From positions 1 through 64,000 of the forward strand of contig CATKXO010000008.1 of NCBI GenBank assembly GCA_949840775.1: DNA of 64,000 nt, in the 5' to 3' direction. The notes below the pieces were generated by a model. The model did no database searches, had not been told where the DNA came from, and saw nothing but the letters and a program-made list of their open reading frames with translations. The stretch's first letter is position 1; each line of letters starts with the position of its first letter. The translations under genes were made by a program, and so were the position numbers. Origin of the DNA: an uncultured bacterium. Its GTDB lineage: Bacteria > Bacillota > Clostridia > Oscillospirales > Oscillospiraceae. This document shows, piece after piece, positions 42,246 through 51,067 of the stretch.

Positions 42246-42266
42246 ATACAGACCGGCGGTCTGTAT
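42246..42266. promoter_or_regulatory. TetR-type operator before its own gene
   Basis: ATACAGACCGGCGGTCTGTAT, written here as two halves: ATACAGACC, spacer GGC, GGTCTGTAT. A perfect palindrome 19 bases before the start codon. Confidence 0.8.
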
Positions 42267-42292
42267 TATTTTAGCATGGGAAATAACGGTTG

Positions 42293-42772
42293 TCAAGAGA
42301 ATGCGGGATAGGACCCGGTGTAGATATGATATATTTGTGCGGCCATATAGTCTTCCAATGATTTTTCATCTTCCGAGAGCAGAGCGCCTGCTTCACAGTA
42401 TCGGGACAATACATCCAAATGGTCGGGCCGCTGTTCAAATGCCCGCAGGCTGTTGCAGTGTTTTTTGACTGCCTCATAGCCCATCTCCATTGTATTGTAA
42501 GCATATATATCACACATAAACGGGTAATCGAGCGCGGTCAGGAGGAGAGCGCCGGTGGTCATGTGCTCCAAGATTTCGTCCGGGACCTGACATGCCTTCG
42601 TGCGGGCGATTACACCGCCCAGGTCGAGCCACTCCTGGGTGCCCGGCAAAATGGGATACTCATAGGGGGTGTCGATGGTGTAGGGCGACACGGGAGGCTT
42701 GGAAGCGGCCACCGCCCACAGGGCCAGGACGCTGACCGCAAGAAACACGGCTGTGGAAATTTTGTTGCGCAT
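42293..42772 (-). CDS. hypothetical exported or membrane-anchored protein
   Basis: A 159-residue protein with an N-terminal hydrophobic segment (about 6-23, STAVFLAVSVLALWAVA) that may be a signal anchor. The rest is soluble and acidic, with LPGTQEWLDLGG and two cysteines near 60 and 85. AAAGGAG fixes ATG 42772. It starts 26 bases after the DUF815 gene and is likely co-transcribed. I do not recognise the family. Confidence 0.6.
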   Translation of the reverse strand: MRNKISTAVFLAVSVLALWAVAASKPPVSPYTIDTPYEYPILPGTQEWLDLGGVIARTKACQVPDEILEHMTTGALLLTALDYPFMCDIYAYNTMEMGYEAVKKHCNSLRAFEQRPDHLDVLSRYCEAGALLSEDEKSLEDYMAAQIYHIYTGSYPAFS

Positions 42773-42797
42773 GTGGCGCTCCTTTTCTCCAGCGGGC

Positions 42798-43997
42798 TTA
42801 TACATTCAGGCTGGCTACAAATTGCCTTGCCACCCGGGGGGTGCGGCCAGCGTGGCGGATTTCCCAGGTCATGGCCTGGGCGTGGAGGCGGTCGGCGGGG
42901 ATGTCGATTCCTGCCTGGGCGGCCAGATGGTCCACCAGGGCCAAGTAGTCCGCCTTGTTCATGGTCAGGTAGGGGATGCGCAGGCCGAAGCGCTCGGCCA
43001 GGGCGGTCTTTTCCGAGATGGTCTCAAAGGTGTCCACCTCGTCCCCCGCCCGGTCGGAGAAGGTCTGGCGCACCAGGTGCCGCCGGTTGGAGGTGGCGCA
43101 GATGCACACGTTGACGGGCCGCTTCTCCAGGGTGCCCTCCAGAATGGTCTTGAGGGTGGAGTAGGTCTTGTCGTCCTGGTCGAAGGCCAGGTCGTCGATG
43201 AACAGGATAAACTTCTGCCGCCGGCTGGCCAGGGAGCGGATGAGGTCGGGCATGCCGGTAAGGTTCTCCTTCTCCACCTCGATGAGGCGCAGGTCCTCCA
43301 TGTCGGGGAGGTAGAGCATGGACTTCACCGTGGCCGACTTGCCGGTGCCCCCGTCGCCGAAGAGCAGGACGTTGTTGGCCTGCCGCCCCGCCATCATCAG
43401 GCGGGTGTTCTGCTCCACCTGGCCCCGCTGGTGCTCGTAGCCCAGCAGGTCCTCGGGCCGGGGACAGTCCGGGTCGGCCACCGGGATCAGCATACCGTCC
43501 TCCCACAGGAAGGCCCGGTATTTGGCAAACTCCCCCGCCCCGTGGTCCCGGTAGAATTGGGTAACGCTGTCAAAGTTGAAGGGGGCCGCCGCCCGCCACC
43601 GGGGCAGGCCGGCCAGCACCGGGGCAAACTCGTTGCCCAGCAGGGGCTTCATGGCGTCGATGAAGCGGTCGCAGTCGGTTTCGGCCAGCAGGACCAGGGT
43701 GTCGATGTCCCGCCGGGCGGCGTTCTCCAGGGCGGGGTCGGACTTCCCCTGGTCGATGAGCCGGGAGTAGGGGGTCTCGTTGTACCGAAGCCAGTCCCAC
43801 AGCCAGTCGCCCAGGCCCTCGTAGCCGTCTGAGCGCAGGACGTGGAACCGGGAGACGTATTCCTCCAGGGCCTCCTCCCCGTTTTTCTGATACAGGGCGT
43901 CCAGCATCATCCAAATGCCGCCAAGGACGGTGGTGTTGGTTACCTCCCGATAGGCGGATATCCCCCGCAGGGCGGCACGTAAGGCGTTCAGTTCCAT
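42798..43997 (-). CDS. DUF815-family AAA+ ATPase
   Basis: A 399-residue protein. An N-terminal helical region (1-190) is followed by an AAA-type ATPase: Walker A GDGGTGKSAT (214-223), Walker B FILFIDDLAF, sensor-like ICATSNRRHL. The family is widespread in Clostridia without a proven function. GGGAGAG precedes ATG 43997; reading further upstream crosses a repeat element. A small exported protein is encoded next. Confidence 0.85.
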   Translation of the reverse strand: MELNALRAALRGISAYREVTNTTVLGGIWMMLDALYQKNGEEALEEYVSRFHVLRSDGYEGLGDWLWDWLRYNETPYSRLIDQGKSDPALENAARRDIDTLVLLAETDCDRFIDAMKPLLGNEFAPVLAGLPRWRAAAPFNFDSVTQFYRDHGAGEFAKYRAFLWEDGMLIPVADPDCPRPEDLLGYEHQRGQVEQNTRLMMAGRQANNVLLFGDGGTGKSATVKSMLYLPDMEDLRLIEVEKENLTGMPDLIRSLASRRQKFILFIDDLAFDQDDKTYSTLKTILEGTLEKRPVNVCICATSNRRHLVRQTFSDRAGDEVDTFETISEKTALAERFGLRIPYLTMNKADYLALVDHLAAQAGIDIPADRLHAQAMTWEIRHAGRTPRVARQFVASLNV

Positions 43998-44098
43998 GAT
44001 AATCTCTCCCATTTGAGTTTTTTCCATTTTACCGGGAGATTGCGGCCTTGTCAACATGGAAAGGACATGATACAATGAGGAAACTTCGTAATAATTGA

Positions 44099-44204
44099 CG
44101 GGCGCACACTGTGCGCCCCTACACACCCCGCCTGTAGGGGCGGACATTGTCCGCCCGCAAAAACCAGATGCGACACAGACGGGCGGATGATATCCGCCCC
44201 TACA
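44099..44204. repeat. REP-like element E: solo arm plus full element
   Basis: 44099-44123 is a single right arm (GGGCGCACACTGTGCGCCCC, then TACA); 44133-44204 is a complete element with TGTAGGGGCGGACATTGTCC.. and ..GATGATATCCGCCCCTACA. Confidence 0.85.
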
Positions 44205-44235
44205 GGCGATTTTTAACCGGGCGAGGAGAAACCCT

Positions 44236-45207
44236 ATGGTCACCATCGGAGGAATTACAATCGAGACGCCCCTGGCCCTGGGCCCCATGGCCGGGGTGAC
44301 GGACCTGGCCTTCCGCACCATCTGCCGGGAGCAGGGGGCGGGGCTGACCTGCACCGAGATGGTCAGTGCCAAGGCCCTGTGTTACCAGGACAGGAAGTCC
44401 ATTCCCCTGCTCCAGATGGGGGAGAACGAGACCCCCGCCGCCGCCCAGATCTTCGGCAGCGACCCGGTGTGCATGGAGGAGGGGGCCGCCATTGCGCATG
44501 AGGTGTCCGGGGCGGACATCATCGACATCAACATGGGCTGTCCCGTCCCCAAGGTGGCCAATTCCGGGGACGGCTCCGGGCTGATGAGAAACCCGGACCT
44601 GGCCGTTAAGGTTGCGGAGGCGGTCATCCGGGGGGCCAGGTGTCCTGTGACGGTAAAATTCCGCCTGGGCTGGGACAAGGGGTCCATCAACTGTGTGGAG
44701 TTTGCCAGAGCCATGGAGGAGGCCGGGGTGGCGGCGGTGGCCGTCCACGGGCGGACTAAAGTACAGATGTACTCCGGCACCGCCAACTGGGACTGGATTC
44801 GGGAGGTCAAAAAGGCGGTGAAGATACCCGTCATCGCCAACGGGGACGTGTTCAAGGGAACCGACGCCCCCCGCATTCTCAAATACACCGGGGCGGATAT
44901 GGCCATGATTGGCCGAGGGGTGTTCGGCAACCCCTGGATTTTCACCCAGTGCAAAGCGGCACTCAACGGGGAGCCCATCCCGGAGCTGCCCCCGCTGGCG
45001 GAGCGGTGCGACACCGCCGTCCGTCAGTTCGAGATGGCCGCGAAAAACAAGGGGGAGAAGATCGCCTGCCTGGAGGCCAGAAAGCAGTACGCTTGGTATC
45101 TCAAGGGCGTCCCCCATGCGGGGTATTACAAGGAGCAGATCGTCCGCATCACCACCCTGGAGGACGTGTACCGGGTGACGGCGGGGATCAAACGGGATTT
45201 GTGTTAG
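44236..45207 (+). CDS. dusB: tRNA-dihydrouridine synthase
   Basis: A 323-residue FMN enzyme reducing uridines in tRNA D loops. LGPMAGVTDLAFR starts the barrel, MGCPVPKVANSGDGSGLM holds the catalytic cysteine, and VHGRTKVQMYSG and GDVFKG bind substrate and FMN phosphate. ATG 44236 follows CGAGGAG. It begins just after a REP-like element and is followed 18 bases later by a sigma factor gene. Confidence 0.94.
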   Translation: MVTIGGITIETPLALGPMAGVTDLAFRTICREQGAGLTCTEMVSAKALCYQDRKSIPLLQMGENETPAAAQIFGSDPVCMEEGAAIAHEVSGADIIDINMGCPVPKVANSGDGSGLMRNPDLAVKVAEAVIRGARCPVTVKFRLGWDKGSINCVEFARAMEEAGVAAVAVHGRTKVQMYSGTANWDWIREVKKAVKIPVIANGDVFKGTDAPRILKYTGADMAMIGRGVFGNPWIFTQCKAALNGEPIPELPPLAERCDTAVRQFEMAAKNKGEKIACLEARKQYAWYLKGVPHAGYYKEQIVRITTLEDVYRVTAGIKRDLC

Positions 45208-45224
45208 AAAAGGGGTGAAACGCC

Positions 45225-45854
45225 GTGACCGACCGGGAGCTGGTGGAGAAAGCGAAAACCGGCGACCAGGGGGCCTTTGAGCAGCTGGTGCTGGACAATC
45301 AGAATAAGGTATACGCCCTGGCCCTGCGCATGGTGAACGACCGGGAGGAGGCGGCGGACCTGGCCCAGGAGGCCTTTGTCAAAGCCTGGCAGGGGATGAA
45401 ATCCTTCCAGGGGGAGAGCAGCTTTGCCACCTGGATTTACCGGCTCACCGCCAACCTGTGCATCGACTGGCTGCGCAGGCAGAAGCGGCGGGAAGGGGTG
45501 GAGCCTGCCGTCTCCCTGGACGATGAGAGCAGCGGCTGGGCGGAGCCCGCCGACCGGGACAGCGACCCCCAGCTGGTGCTGGAGAAGTCGGAGCGGGGCA
45601 GGGCGCTGGCCCGGGGGCTGGACCGGCTCCCGGAGTGGCAGCGGCAGGCCCTGGTGCTCCGGGAGCTGTCCGGCCTGAGCTACCAGGAGATCGGCCAGGC
45701 CCTGGACATCGACCTGGGGACGGTGAAGTCCCGCATCGCCCGGGCCCGGCTGTCCCTACGAAAAATTTTAATGGAGGACGGGAACTTTTTTGGATATGAG
45801 CCGTCTAAACCATCGAAGGATCAAACAGGAGGGGGTGAGGCCCATGGACTGTGA
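45225..45854 (+). CDS. third ECF-type sigma factor (SigW-like)
   Basis: A 209-residue sigma factor: region 2 near 10-85 (NREEAADLAQEAFVKAW-like DREEAADLAQEAFVKAWQ, FATWIYRLTANLCIDWLRR) and region 4 near 125-185 (LSGLSYQEIGQALDIDLGTVKSRIARARLSL). It starts with GTG after AGGGGTG. Its stop overlaps the anti-sigma start by 11 bases. SigW-type factors respond to envelope stress; that role here is inferred. Confidence 0.92.
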   Translation: MTDRELVEKAKTGDQGAFEQLVLDNQNKVYALALRMVNDREEAADLAQEAFVKAWQGMKSFQGESSFATWIYRLTANLCIDWLRRQKRREGVEPAVSLDDESSGWAEPADRDSDPQLVLEKSERGRALARGLDRLPEWQRQALVLRELSGLSYQEIGQALDIDLGTVKSRIARARLSLRKILMEDGNFFGYEPSKPSKDQTGGGEAHGL

Positions 45855-46653
45855 CAAATATTTGGAGCTGCTCTCCGCCCGGCTGGACGGAGCCCTGACC
45901 GAGGGGGAGGAGCGGGCGCTGGAGGCACATCTGTCCGCCTGCCCGGACTGCCGGGCAGCGGGAGCGCAGCTGGCTGCGCTCCAAGGGGCTTTCCCTGAGC
46001 TGGAGGACATTGAGGCCCCCGAGGGCTTTGCCCGGGGCGTGATGGACCGCGTTCGGGAGCTGGAGACGGAGAAGAAAGTGGTCCCCCTGTTCAGGCGTCC
46101 CCAGTTCCGGGCCCTGGCCGGGCTGGCCGCCTGTCTTGTGCTGGCCGTCGGGCTGTACGGCGCGTCGGTGCGCCAGGATCAGGAAAATATGATGCTGACA
46201 ACCAGAAGCTTCAGCCAGGACGTTGTGGAGGATTTTTCAGATGTCTCCTCCCTGGAGGCTCTGCCTGGGGACGGGGCCGGTCCCAGGGTGAACGCCGCCC
46301 TGGCCGGTCCGGAGGACGCCCCCCAGATCGCCGCCTACGCCGCGCCGCCGGCGGATACGTCCGCCGGGACGGCGGGGATGGAGAAGGCCGCGCCCAACTG
46401 CTACGGCGCGGACAGCCTGACCGGCGATTGGGACTATGCAGAGGTCGTCCTGACCCTGGATCGGATGCCCGAGGGGGGCTGGGAGCTGATTCCCCCGGAG
46501 ACCCCCGTTTCGCCGGTTGGCCTGACGGTCTCGGGGGAGCTGATGGAGCAGATCGAACAGATGGCCCTTGAGCAGGGGATCGGTGTGTCCAGAGTTGTTG
46601 GGCCGGAGGCCAACGACCACTGTTTGATTGTTATTTTGGACGAGGAAACATAA
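45844..46653 (+). CDS. zinc-finger anti-sigma factor
   Basis: A 269-residue membrane protein. The N-terminal zf-HC2 domain has C3, H30 and the CPDC pair (HLSACPDC), the zinc-binding set of ZAS anti-sigma factors. One membrane helix lies near 96-112 (ALAGLAACLVLAVGLYGAS). The extracellular region (115-269) has no domain that I know; its last part (about 198-265) looks folded. AGGAGGGGG before the ATG lies within the sigma gene, so production is coupled. Confidence 0.88.
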   Translation: MDCDKYLELLSARLDGALTEGEERALEAHLSACPDCRAAGAQLAALQGAFPELEDIEAPEGFARGVMDRVRELETEKKVVPLFRRPQFRALAGLAACLVLAVGLYGASVRQDQENMMLTTRSFSQDVVEDFSDVSSLEALPGDGAGPRVNAALAGPEDAPQIAAYAAPPADTSAGTAGMEKAAPNCYGADSLTGDWDYAEVVLTLDRMPEGGWELIPPETPVSPVGLTVSGELMEQIEQMALEQGIGVSRVVGPEANDHCLIVILDEET

Positions 46654-46659
46654 ATGGAA

Positions 46660-46743
46660 TGTAGGGGCCGCCGCCCTCGGCGGCTCACTTTTTTCATTGG
46701 CTGTATCAGTCATTTGCGGGCCGCCCAGGGGGGCGGCCCCTAC
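46660..46743. repeat. REP-like two-armed palindromic element F
   Basis: TGTAGGGGCCGCCGCCCTCGG.. cut short here, and ..GGGGGGCGGCCCCTAC at the other end. It begins seven bases after the anti-sigma stop. Confidence 0.75.
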
Positions 46744-46778
46744 TTTTTTCCTGAAACCAAAATCCCTCAAAAAAACAG

Positions 46779-46807
46779 TTGTCATAGAGCAAGATTTAGT
46801 GTATAAT
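46779..46807 (+). promoter_or_regulatory. sigma-A promoter of the EF-G paralogue
   Basis: TTGTCA, 17 bases, TATAAT, 74 bases before the ATG. Confidence 0.75.
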
Positions 46808-46880
46808 GACAAACAGCGTGTAACGCCCATGACCGGAATTTGTCCGGGGCGATACCAAACGATAAGGAGTGGAACCAATT

Positions 46881-48953
46881 ATGAGCTATTCTGTACAAAA
46901 CATCCGCAACGTGGCCCTGATCGGGCATGGCGGCAGCGGCAAGACCGCCCTGGCCGAGAGCCTGCTGTACATGACCAAGGCCATCGACCGCATGGGCAGG
47001 GCCACCGACGGCAACACCGTGTGCGACTACGACCCCGAGGAGGTCAAGCGCCAGATTTCCATCTCCCTGGCCGTGGCCCCCATCGAGTTCAAGGGCTGCA
47101 AGATCAACGTGCTGGACACCCCGGGCGGCTTTGACTTCTCCGGCGAGGTGATGGAGGCCCTCCGGGCCGCCGACGCCGCCATTATCGTCTGCTCCGCCAA
47201 GGACGGCATTTCCGTGGGCCTGGAGAAGGCCTGGAAGTACTGCGAGGAGCGGAACATGCCCCGCTTCATCTATATCTCCAAGACCGACGAGGACAACTCC
47301 GATTACAATGCCACCTTTGAGGCCCTGCGGGAGAAGTACGGCAACAAGATCGCCCCCCTGGTGGTCCCCATCTGGGACGACAACAAGAAGGTCACCGGCA
47401 TCATCGACGTGCTGAACAAGCGGGCCTATGAGATGCAGAAGCTCCAGCGGGTGGAGATTCAGCTGCCCGAGAGCAAGGCCGGCGTTATCGACGAGTTCAA
47501 CGACGCCCTGAAGGAGTCGGTGGCCGAGACCAGCGAGGAGTTCATGGAGAAGTTCTTCGGCGGTGAGGATTTTACTTACGCCGAGATGATCCAGGGCCTG
47601 CGCCAGGGGGTGCGGGAGCTGTCTCTCTTCCCTGTGCTGTGTGGCTCCGCCGTCAGCTGCATGGGCTCCCTGATGCTGATGGACTACATCGTGGAGCTGC
47701 TGCCCACCCCCATGGAGGGCAACTACCACAAGGCCACCCTTCAGGACGGCGGGACCGAGGAGTTCGTGGTCTCCCCCGGCGGCGTGCCCACCGCCTTCGT
47801 GTTCAAGACCGTCTCTGACCAGTACGGCAAGTACTCCTTTATTAAGGTCATGTCGGGCCACATCACCTCCGACCTCACCCTGGTCAACTCCCGCACCGGT
47901 GCCACGGAGAAGCTGGGCCGGCTGTACGTGATGAAGGGCAAGAAGGCCGAGGAGGTCAAGGACCTGGGCTGCGGCGACATCGGCGCCATCGGCAAAATGG
48001 ACAAGGTGAAGACCGGCGACACCCTGTGCGACAGCCGCAAGGTGGTGGCCCTGAAGCAGATCCCCTTTGCCGAGCCCTGCTACTCCGTGGCCATCGCCCC
48101 CAAGACCCGGGGCCAGGAGGACAAGGTGGCCCAGGGCCTGAACCGCCTCAACGAGGAGGACCCCTCCTTCACCTTGGTGAACAACGGCGAGACCCACCAG
48201 ATGGTGCTCACCGGCGCCGGCGACATCCAGGTGGACGTGCTGGTGGCCAAGCTGAAAAGCCGCTTCAACGTGGAGGCCGTCCTCAGCGAGACCCGGGTGC
48301 CCTACCGGGAGAAGATTCGCAAGACCGTCCAGAAGCAGGGGCGGCATAAGAAGCAGACCGGCGGCTCCGGTCAGTTCGGTGACGTGTGGATTCGCTTTGA
48401 GCCCAACCTGGAGGAGGAGCAGATGGTCTTCGCCGAGGAGGTCTTCGGCGGCTCGGTGCCCAAGAACTTCTTCCCCGCGGTGGAGAAGGGTCTGCGTGAA
48501 GCCTGCGTCCACGGCCCCCTGGCCGGCTACCCCGTGGTCAACCTGAAAGCCGTCCTCTACGACGGAAGCTATCACCCGGTGGACTCCTCTGAAATTGCCT
48601 TCAAGACTGCCGCCCAGCTGGCCTATAAGGCGGCCATGCCCGAGGCCAACCCTGTGCTGCTGGAGCCCGTGGGCGAGCTGAAAGTCACTGTGCCCGACAG
48701 CTACATGGGCGATGTCATTGGTGACCTGAACAAGCGCCGGGGCCGCGTGATGGGCATGAACCCCACCGGCGACGGCGACCAGATCATCGAGGCCGAGGTG
48801 CCCATGGCCGAGATGACCTCTTACGCCATCGACCTGCGGGCCATGACCCAGAGCCGTGGGTCCTACACCTTCCACTTCGTTCGCTACGAGGACTGCCCCC
48901 CCGCCGCCCAGGAGAAGGCCATCGCCGCCGCCAAGGCTATGGCCGAGGAATAA
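46881..48953 (+). CDS. elongation factor G-like GTPase (EF-G paralogue)
   Basis: A 690-residue translational GTPase with all EF-G domains. The P-loop is GHGGSGKT (15-22). G3 reads DTPGGFDF (79-86) where EF-G has DTPGHVDF, so the catalytic histidine is replaced by glycine, and G4 reads SKTD (133-136) in place of NKMD. Domain IV keeps KTGGSGQFGDVWI. This set marks the EF-G-like paralogue, not the housekeeping factor, which normally sits beside rpsL-rpsG-tuf. AAGGAG precedes the ATG. Its exact role is unknown. Confidence 0.88.
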   Translation: MSYSVQNIRNVALIGHGGSGKTALAESLLYMTKAIDRMGRATDGNTVCDYDPEEVKRQISISLAVAPIEFKGCKINVLDTPGGFDFSGEVMEALRAADAAIIVCSAKDGISVGLEKAWKYCEERNMPRFIYISKTDEDNSDYNATFEALREKYGNKIAPLVVPIWDDNKKVTGIIDVLNKRAYEMQKLQRVEIQLPESKAGVIDEFNDALKESVAETSEEFMEKFFGGEDFTYAEMIQGLRQGVRELSLFPVLCGSAVSCMGSLMLMDYIVELLPTPMEGNYHKATLQDGGTEEFVVSPGGVPTAFVFKTVSDQYGKYSFIKVMSGHITSDLTLVNSRTGATEKLGRLYVMKGKKAEEVKDLGCGDIGAIGKMDKVKTGDTLCDSRKVVALKQIPFAEPCYSVAIAPKTRGQEDKVAQGLNRLNEEDPSFTLVNNGETHQMVLTGAGDIQVDVLVAKLKSRFNVEAVLSETRVPYREKIRKTVQKQGRHKKQTGGSGQFGDVWIRFEPNLEEEQMVFAEEVFGGSVPKNFFPAVEKGLREACVHGPLAGYPVVNLKAVLYDGSYHPVDSSEIAFKTAAQLAYKAAMPEANPVLLEPVGELKVTVPDSYMGDVIGDLNKRRGRVMGMNPTGDGDQIIEAEVPMAEMTSYAIDLRAMTQSRGSYTFHFVRYEDCPPAAQEKAIAAAKAMAEE

Positions 48954-48964
48954 ACCGCATAAAA

Positions 48965-48994
48965 AAATCCGCTCCAAATGGAGCGGATTTTTTA
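48965..48994. terminator. bidirectional terminator after the EF-G paralogue
   Basis: Stem AAATCCGCTCC / GGAGCGGATTT with A and T runs on both sides, shared by convergent genes. Confidence 0.88.
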
Positions 48995-49246
48995 TCCAAA
49001 ATTGTGCCGGTTCCCGCAGTCGAGGCCAATCAGCTCCAATTCATGAACAATGGCCTCAATTTGATGGAAGCAGTCCTTGTCGTTCAGGGATTCATCCCTG
49101 AGGATTTCCTGAATTTTAACCAGAGCGTGGTACGCTGCGGCCTCCACAATCTCATTGGCGCTGAAGCTGAGGCCGGGAAAGGTTACCTCAATTTTGGCGG
49201 GGCGGTTTTGCAGCATGTGGGTCAGAATCTCCGTGTACTGGTCCAT
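48992..49246 (-). CDS. hypothetical 84-residue protein
   Basis: The ATG at 49246 follows GAGGTG; the reading could extend to 49306 but has no ribosome site there. The protein (MDQYTEILTHML, FPGLSFSANEIVEAAAYHALVKIQ, CFHQIEAIVHELELIGL) is mostly helical with no motif that I recognise. It diverges from the XRE gene at 49363, which may regulate it. Confidence 0.6.
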   Translation of the reverse strand: MDQYTEILTHMLQNRPAKIEVTFPGLSFSANEIVEAAAYHALVKIQEILRDESLNDKDCFHQIEAIVHELELIGLDCGNRHNFG

Positions 49247-49362
49247 ATTTTTCACCTCGCTAACTATTGTAACTTTAATTTCCACTATGTTAAGGTGAAT
49301 TTCCACTATTTTATTTTGTTATTTCATCTCCAAGACCATCATATAATAAATATGGTGATTGG

Positions 49363-49590
49363 ATGGATAAACTTCAAATTGAAAAATATGAGGCGTTTGG
49401 CTTAAATGTGTACTATTACCGCCGAAAACGCAAATTGACACAAGAACAGTTGGCAGAAATGGTTGCAATCGAGCCAAACCATATGAGCAACATTGAGTTG
49501 GCAAAAGCTGGTGCGTCTCTGGACGTGGTATTTCGTCTCGCGGATGCGCTGGAGGTGCCTGTCCACAAGCTGTTTGAGTTCCGGGACTGA
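49363..49590 (+). CDS. XRE-family helix-turn-helix protein
   Basis: A 75-residue single-domain regulator: LNVYYYRRKRKLTQEQLAEM, EPNHMSNIELAKAGASLDVVF, LADALEVPVHKLFEF. A TATAAT box about 20 bases before the ATG and no clear GGAGG suggest a very short leader. Codon use is more AT-rich than the surrounding genes. Target unknown; the divergent gene and the downstream toxin-antitoxin pair are candidates. Confidence 0.88.
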   Translation: MDKLQIEKYEAFGLNVYYYRRKRKLTQEQLAEMVAIEPNHMSNIELAKAGASLDVVFRLADALEVPVHKLFEFRD

Positions 49591-49777
49591 AAAGTGCGGA
49601 CTTGATTTCAATCATGGGTGTACAATTTTGTGCAACTTTTCTTTTGTTCGCTGGTGACAGTGGGGAATAATTTTATGGCGGTATACGGACTTCGGGTCTT
49701 GCAAATTGGGGATATTGATGATATAATTTGTGCTGTAGAGAAATAGTAGTGTATTATGATTGAAAGGGGGCGGAATC

Positions 49778-49963
49778 ATGACTGGAGAAAAAGGTAGTAG
49801 TATGAGAAAGTTGAATTTTGACAAACTGTCCTTTTCCGGCGATACGATTTCAACACGAGAGGCATTGCGCGACGTGACCCCTGTTGATTGGCCGCAGTCT
49901 GTTTATGACGGGGCGGTAAAAGTGGTTGTGGATCACCTTCACGAAAAGGAAAAAGAGACATAG
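49778..49963 (+). CDS. putative antitoxin upstream of a PemK/MazF-like toxin
   Basis: A 61-residue acidic-basic mixed protein (MTGEKGSSMRKLNFDKLSF, TPVDWPQSVYDGAVKVVVDHL). GGGGGCGG precedes ATG 49778. It ends 13 bases before the toxin-like gene. No DNA-binding domain is evident. Its position, size and partner suggest an antitoxin; this is inference. Confidence 0.6.
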   Translation: MTGEKGSSMRKLNFDKLSFSGDTISTREALRDVTPVDWPQSVYDGAVKVVVDHLHEKEKET

Positions 49964-49976
49964 GAGACGGTTGGGG

Positions 49977-50411
49977 ATGTGCAAAAGAGGAGACATTATT
50001 CTTGTCCGGAATTATCAGGATGGAGACAGACAGCTTGGGCAGCACTCTTTTGTTGTCTTGGATGATGAGGGCGGCAGTGTTCGGGGTGTAGCCTATGACT
50101 TGATTGCGCTTGTCATGTCTTCTTTTAAGACAGAGGAACAGCGTGAGAAAAAGTTGAGGTATGCAGGTAATTTTGAGATTTCCGCAACGGATGAACAGAT
50201 GACGATTGCCGCGCATGGGAGAGACGGCTACATAAAAGCGGAACAATTTTACTATTTTCAGAAAGAGAATTTAGATTATGTGCAGATTGGCTCTTTGACT
50301 ATAGACGCGTGGGATGCCTTGCTTGATTTTATTGAAACCTTTGCTGGGAAGGGCATTCAGATCAAGCAAATTACAGACAATTTATCTCAAGACGGAGGCC
50401 CGGACGTTTAA
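49977..50411 (+). CDS. PemK/MazF-like toxin family protein
   Basis: A 144-residue protein with the N-terminal MCKRGDIILVRNY strand and HSFVVLDDEGG of the PemK/MazF fold, followed by a longer insertion (LIALVMSSFKTEEQREKKLRY) and QFYYFQKENLDYVQIGSL. MazF-type toxins cut mRNA. Whether the catalytic Arg and Thr/Ser pair is kept cannot be settled by eye. ATG 49977 follows AGGAGA. The stop codon lies inside the loop of the terminator. Confidence 0.75.
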   Translation: MCKRGDIILVRNYQDGDRQLGQHSFVVLDDEGGSVRGVAYDLIALVMSSFKTEEQREKKLRYAGNFEISATDEQMTIAAHGRDGYIKAEQFYYFQKENLDYVQIGSLTIDAWDALLDFIETFAGKGIQIKQITDNLSQDGGPDV

Positions 50412-50425
50412 CGTCCGGGCTTTTT
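50398..50425 (+). terminator. terminator overlapping the toxin stop codon
   Basis: Stem GCCCGGACGT / ACGTCCGGGC with TTA of the stop codon in the loop, then TTTTT. Confidence 0.9.
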
Positions 50426-50511
50426 CCATAAATTCCTTCTGATATCTTTACCCAGGTGGCAGTTTGTGGTATACTAGCTCTAATTGAGTATCAGAACGAG
50501 GAGGCTATACT

Positions 50512-51054
50512 ATGGATTTGAGCGAAAAAATGGTGAGCAGTCAGACGCTTTTCGAGGGCAAGATTATCAAGGTGACTCTGGACCAGGCCAGGCTGCCCGA
50601 CGGCACCCTGGCAGCCCGTGAGGTGGTCTACCACCCCGGCGGGGTGGCGGTGCTGGCCCTGGACGAGGACAAGACGGTCTATCTGGTGAAGCAGTACCGC
50701 TATCCCATCCAGCAGCTGCTGCTGGAGCTGCCCGCAGGCAAGCTGGACCACGGCGACGGGGAGGACCGCCTGCTGGGGGCCCAGCGGGAGCTGAGCGAGG
50801 AGACCGGCCTGGAGGCGGCGGAGTGGACCTATTTGGGATACACCCTGGCCTCCCCCGGCTTCTGCGACGAGGCGCTGCACATGTATCTGGCCCGTGGGCT
50901 CACCCGGAAGGGGCAGCACCTGGACGAGGACGAGTTTTTGGACGTAGTCACCATGCCCTTCGACGAGCTGGTGCGGCAGGTGATGGACGGCACCATCACC
51001 GACGGCAAGACCGTGTCCACAACGCTGAAGGTAAAGGTTTTATTGGGACTGTAA
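50512..51054 (+). CDS. NUDIX hydrolase, ADP-ribose pyrophosphatase type
   Basis: A 180-residue hydrolase with the Nudix box GKLDHGDGED...RELSEETGLEA (about 75-100) and the preceding ELPAG, as in ADP-ribose diphosphatases (NudF type). It splits ADP-ribose to AMP and ribose 5-phosphate. GAGGAGG precedes the ATG; a TATACT box near 50470 may be its promoter. The walR gene starts 13 bases later, so it heads that operon. Confidence 0.9.
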   Translation: MDLSEKMVSSQTLFEGKIIKVTLDQARLPDGTLAAREVVYHPGGVAVLALDEDKTVYLVKQYRYPIQQLLLELPAGKLDHGDGEDRLLGAQRELSEETGLEAAEWTYLGYTLASPGFCDEALHMYLARGLTRKGQHLDEDEFLDVVTMPFDELVRQVMDGTITDGKTVSTTLKVKVLLGL

Positions 51055-51067
51055 AGGAGGCCGTTCA

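Noticed and set aside
46782-48977. 731-codon open frame opposite the EF-G paralogue
   Set aside because: Antisense shadow caused by codon bias; no start context and the real gene has a promoter and terminator.
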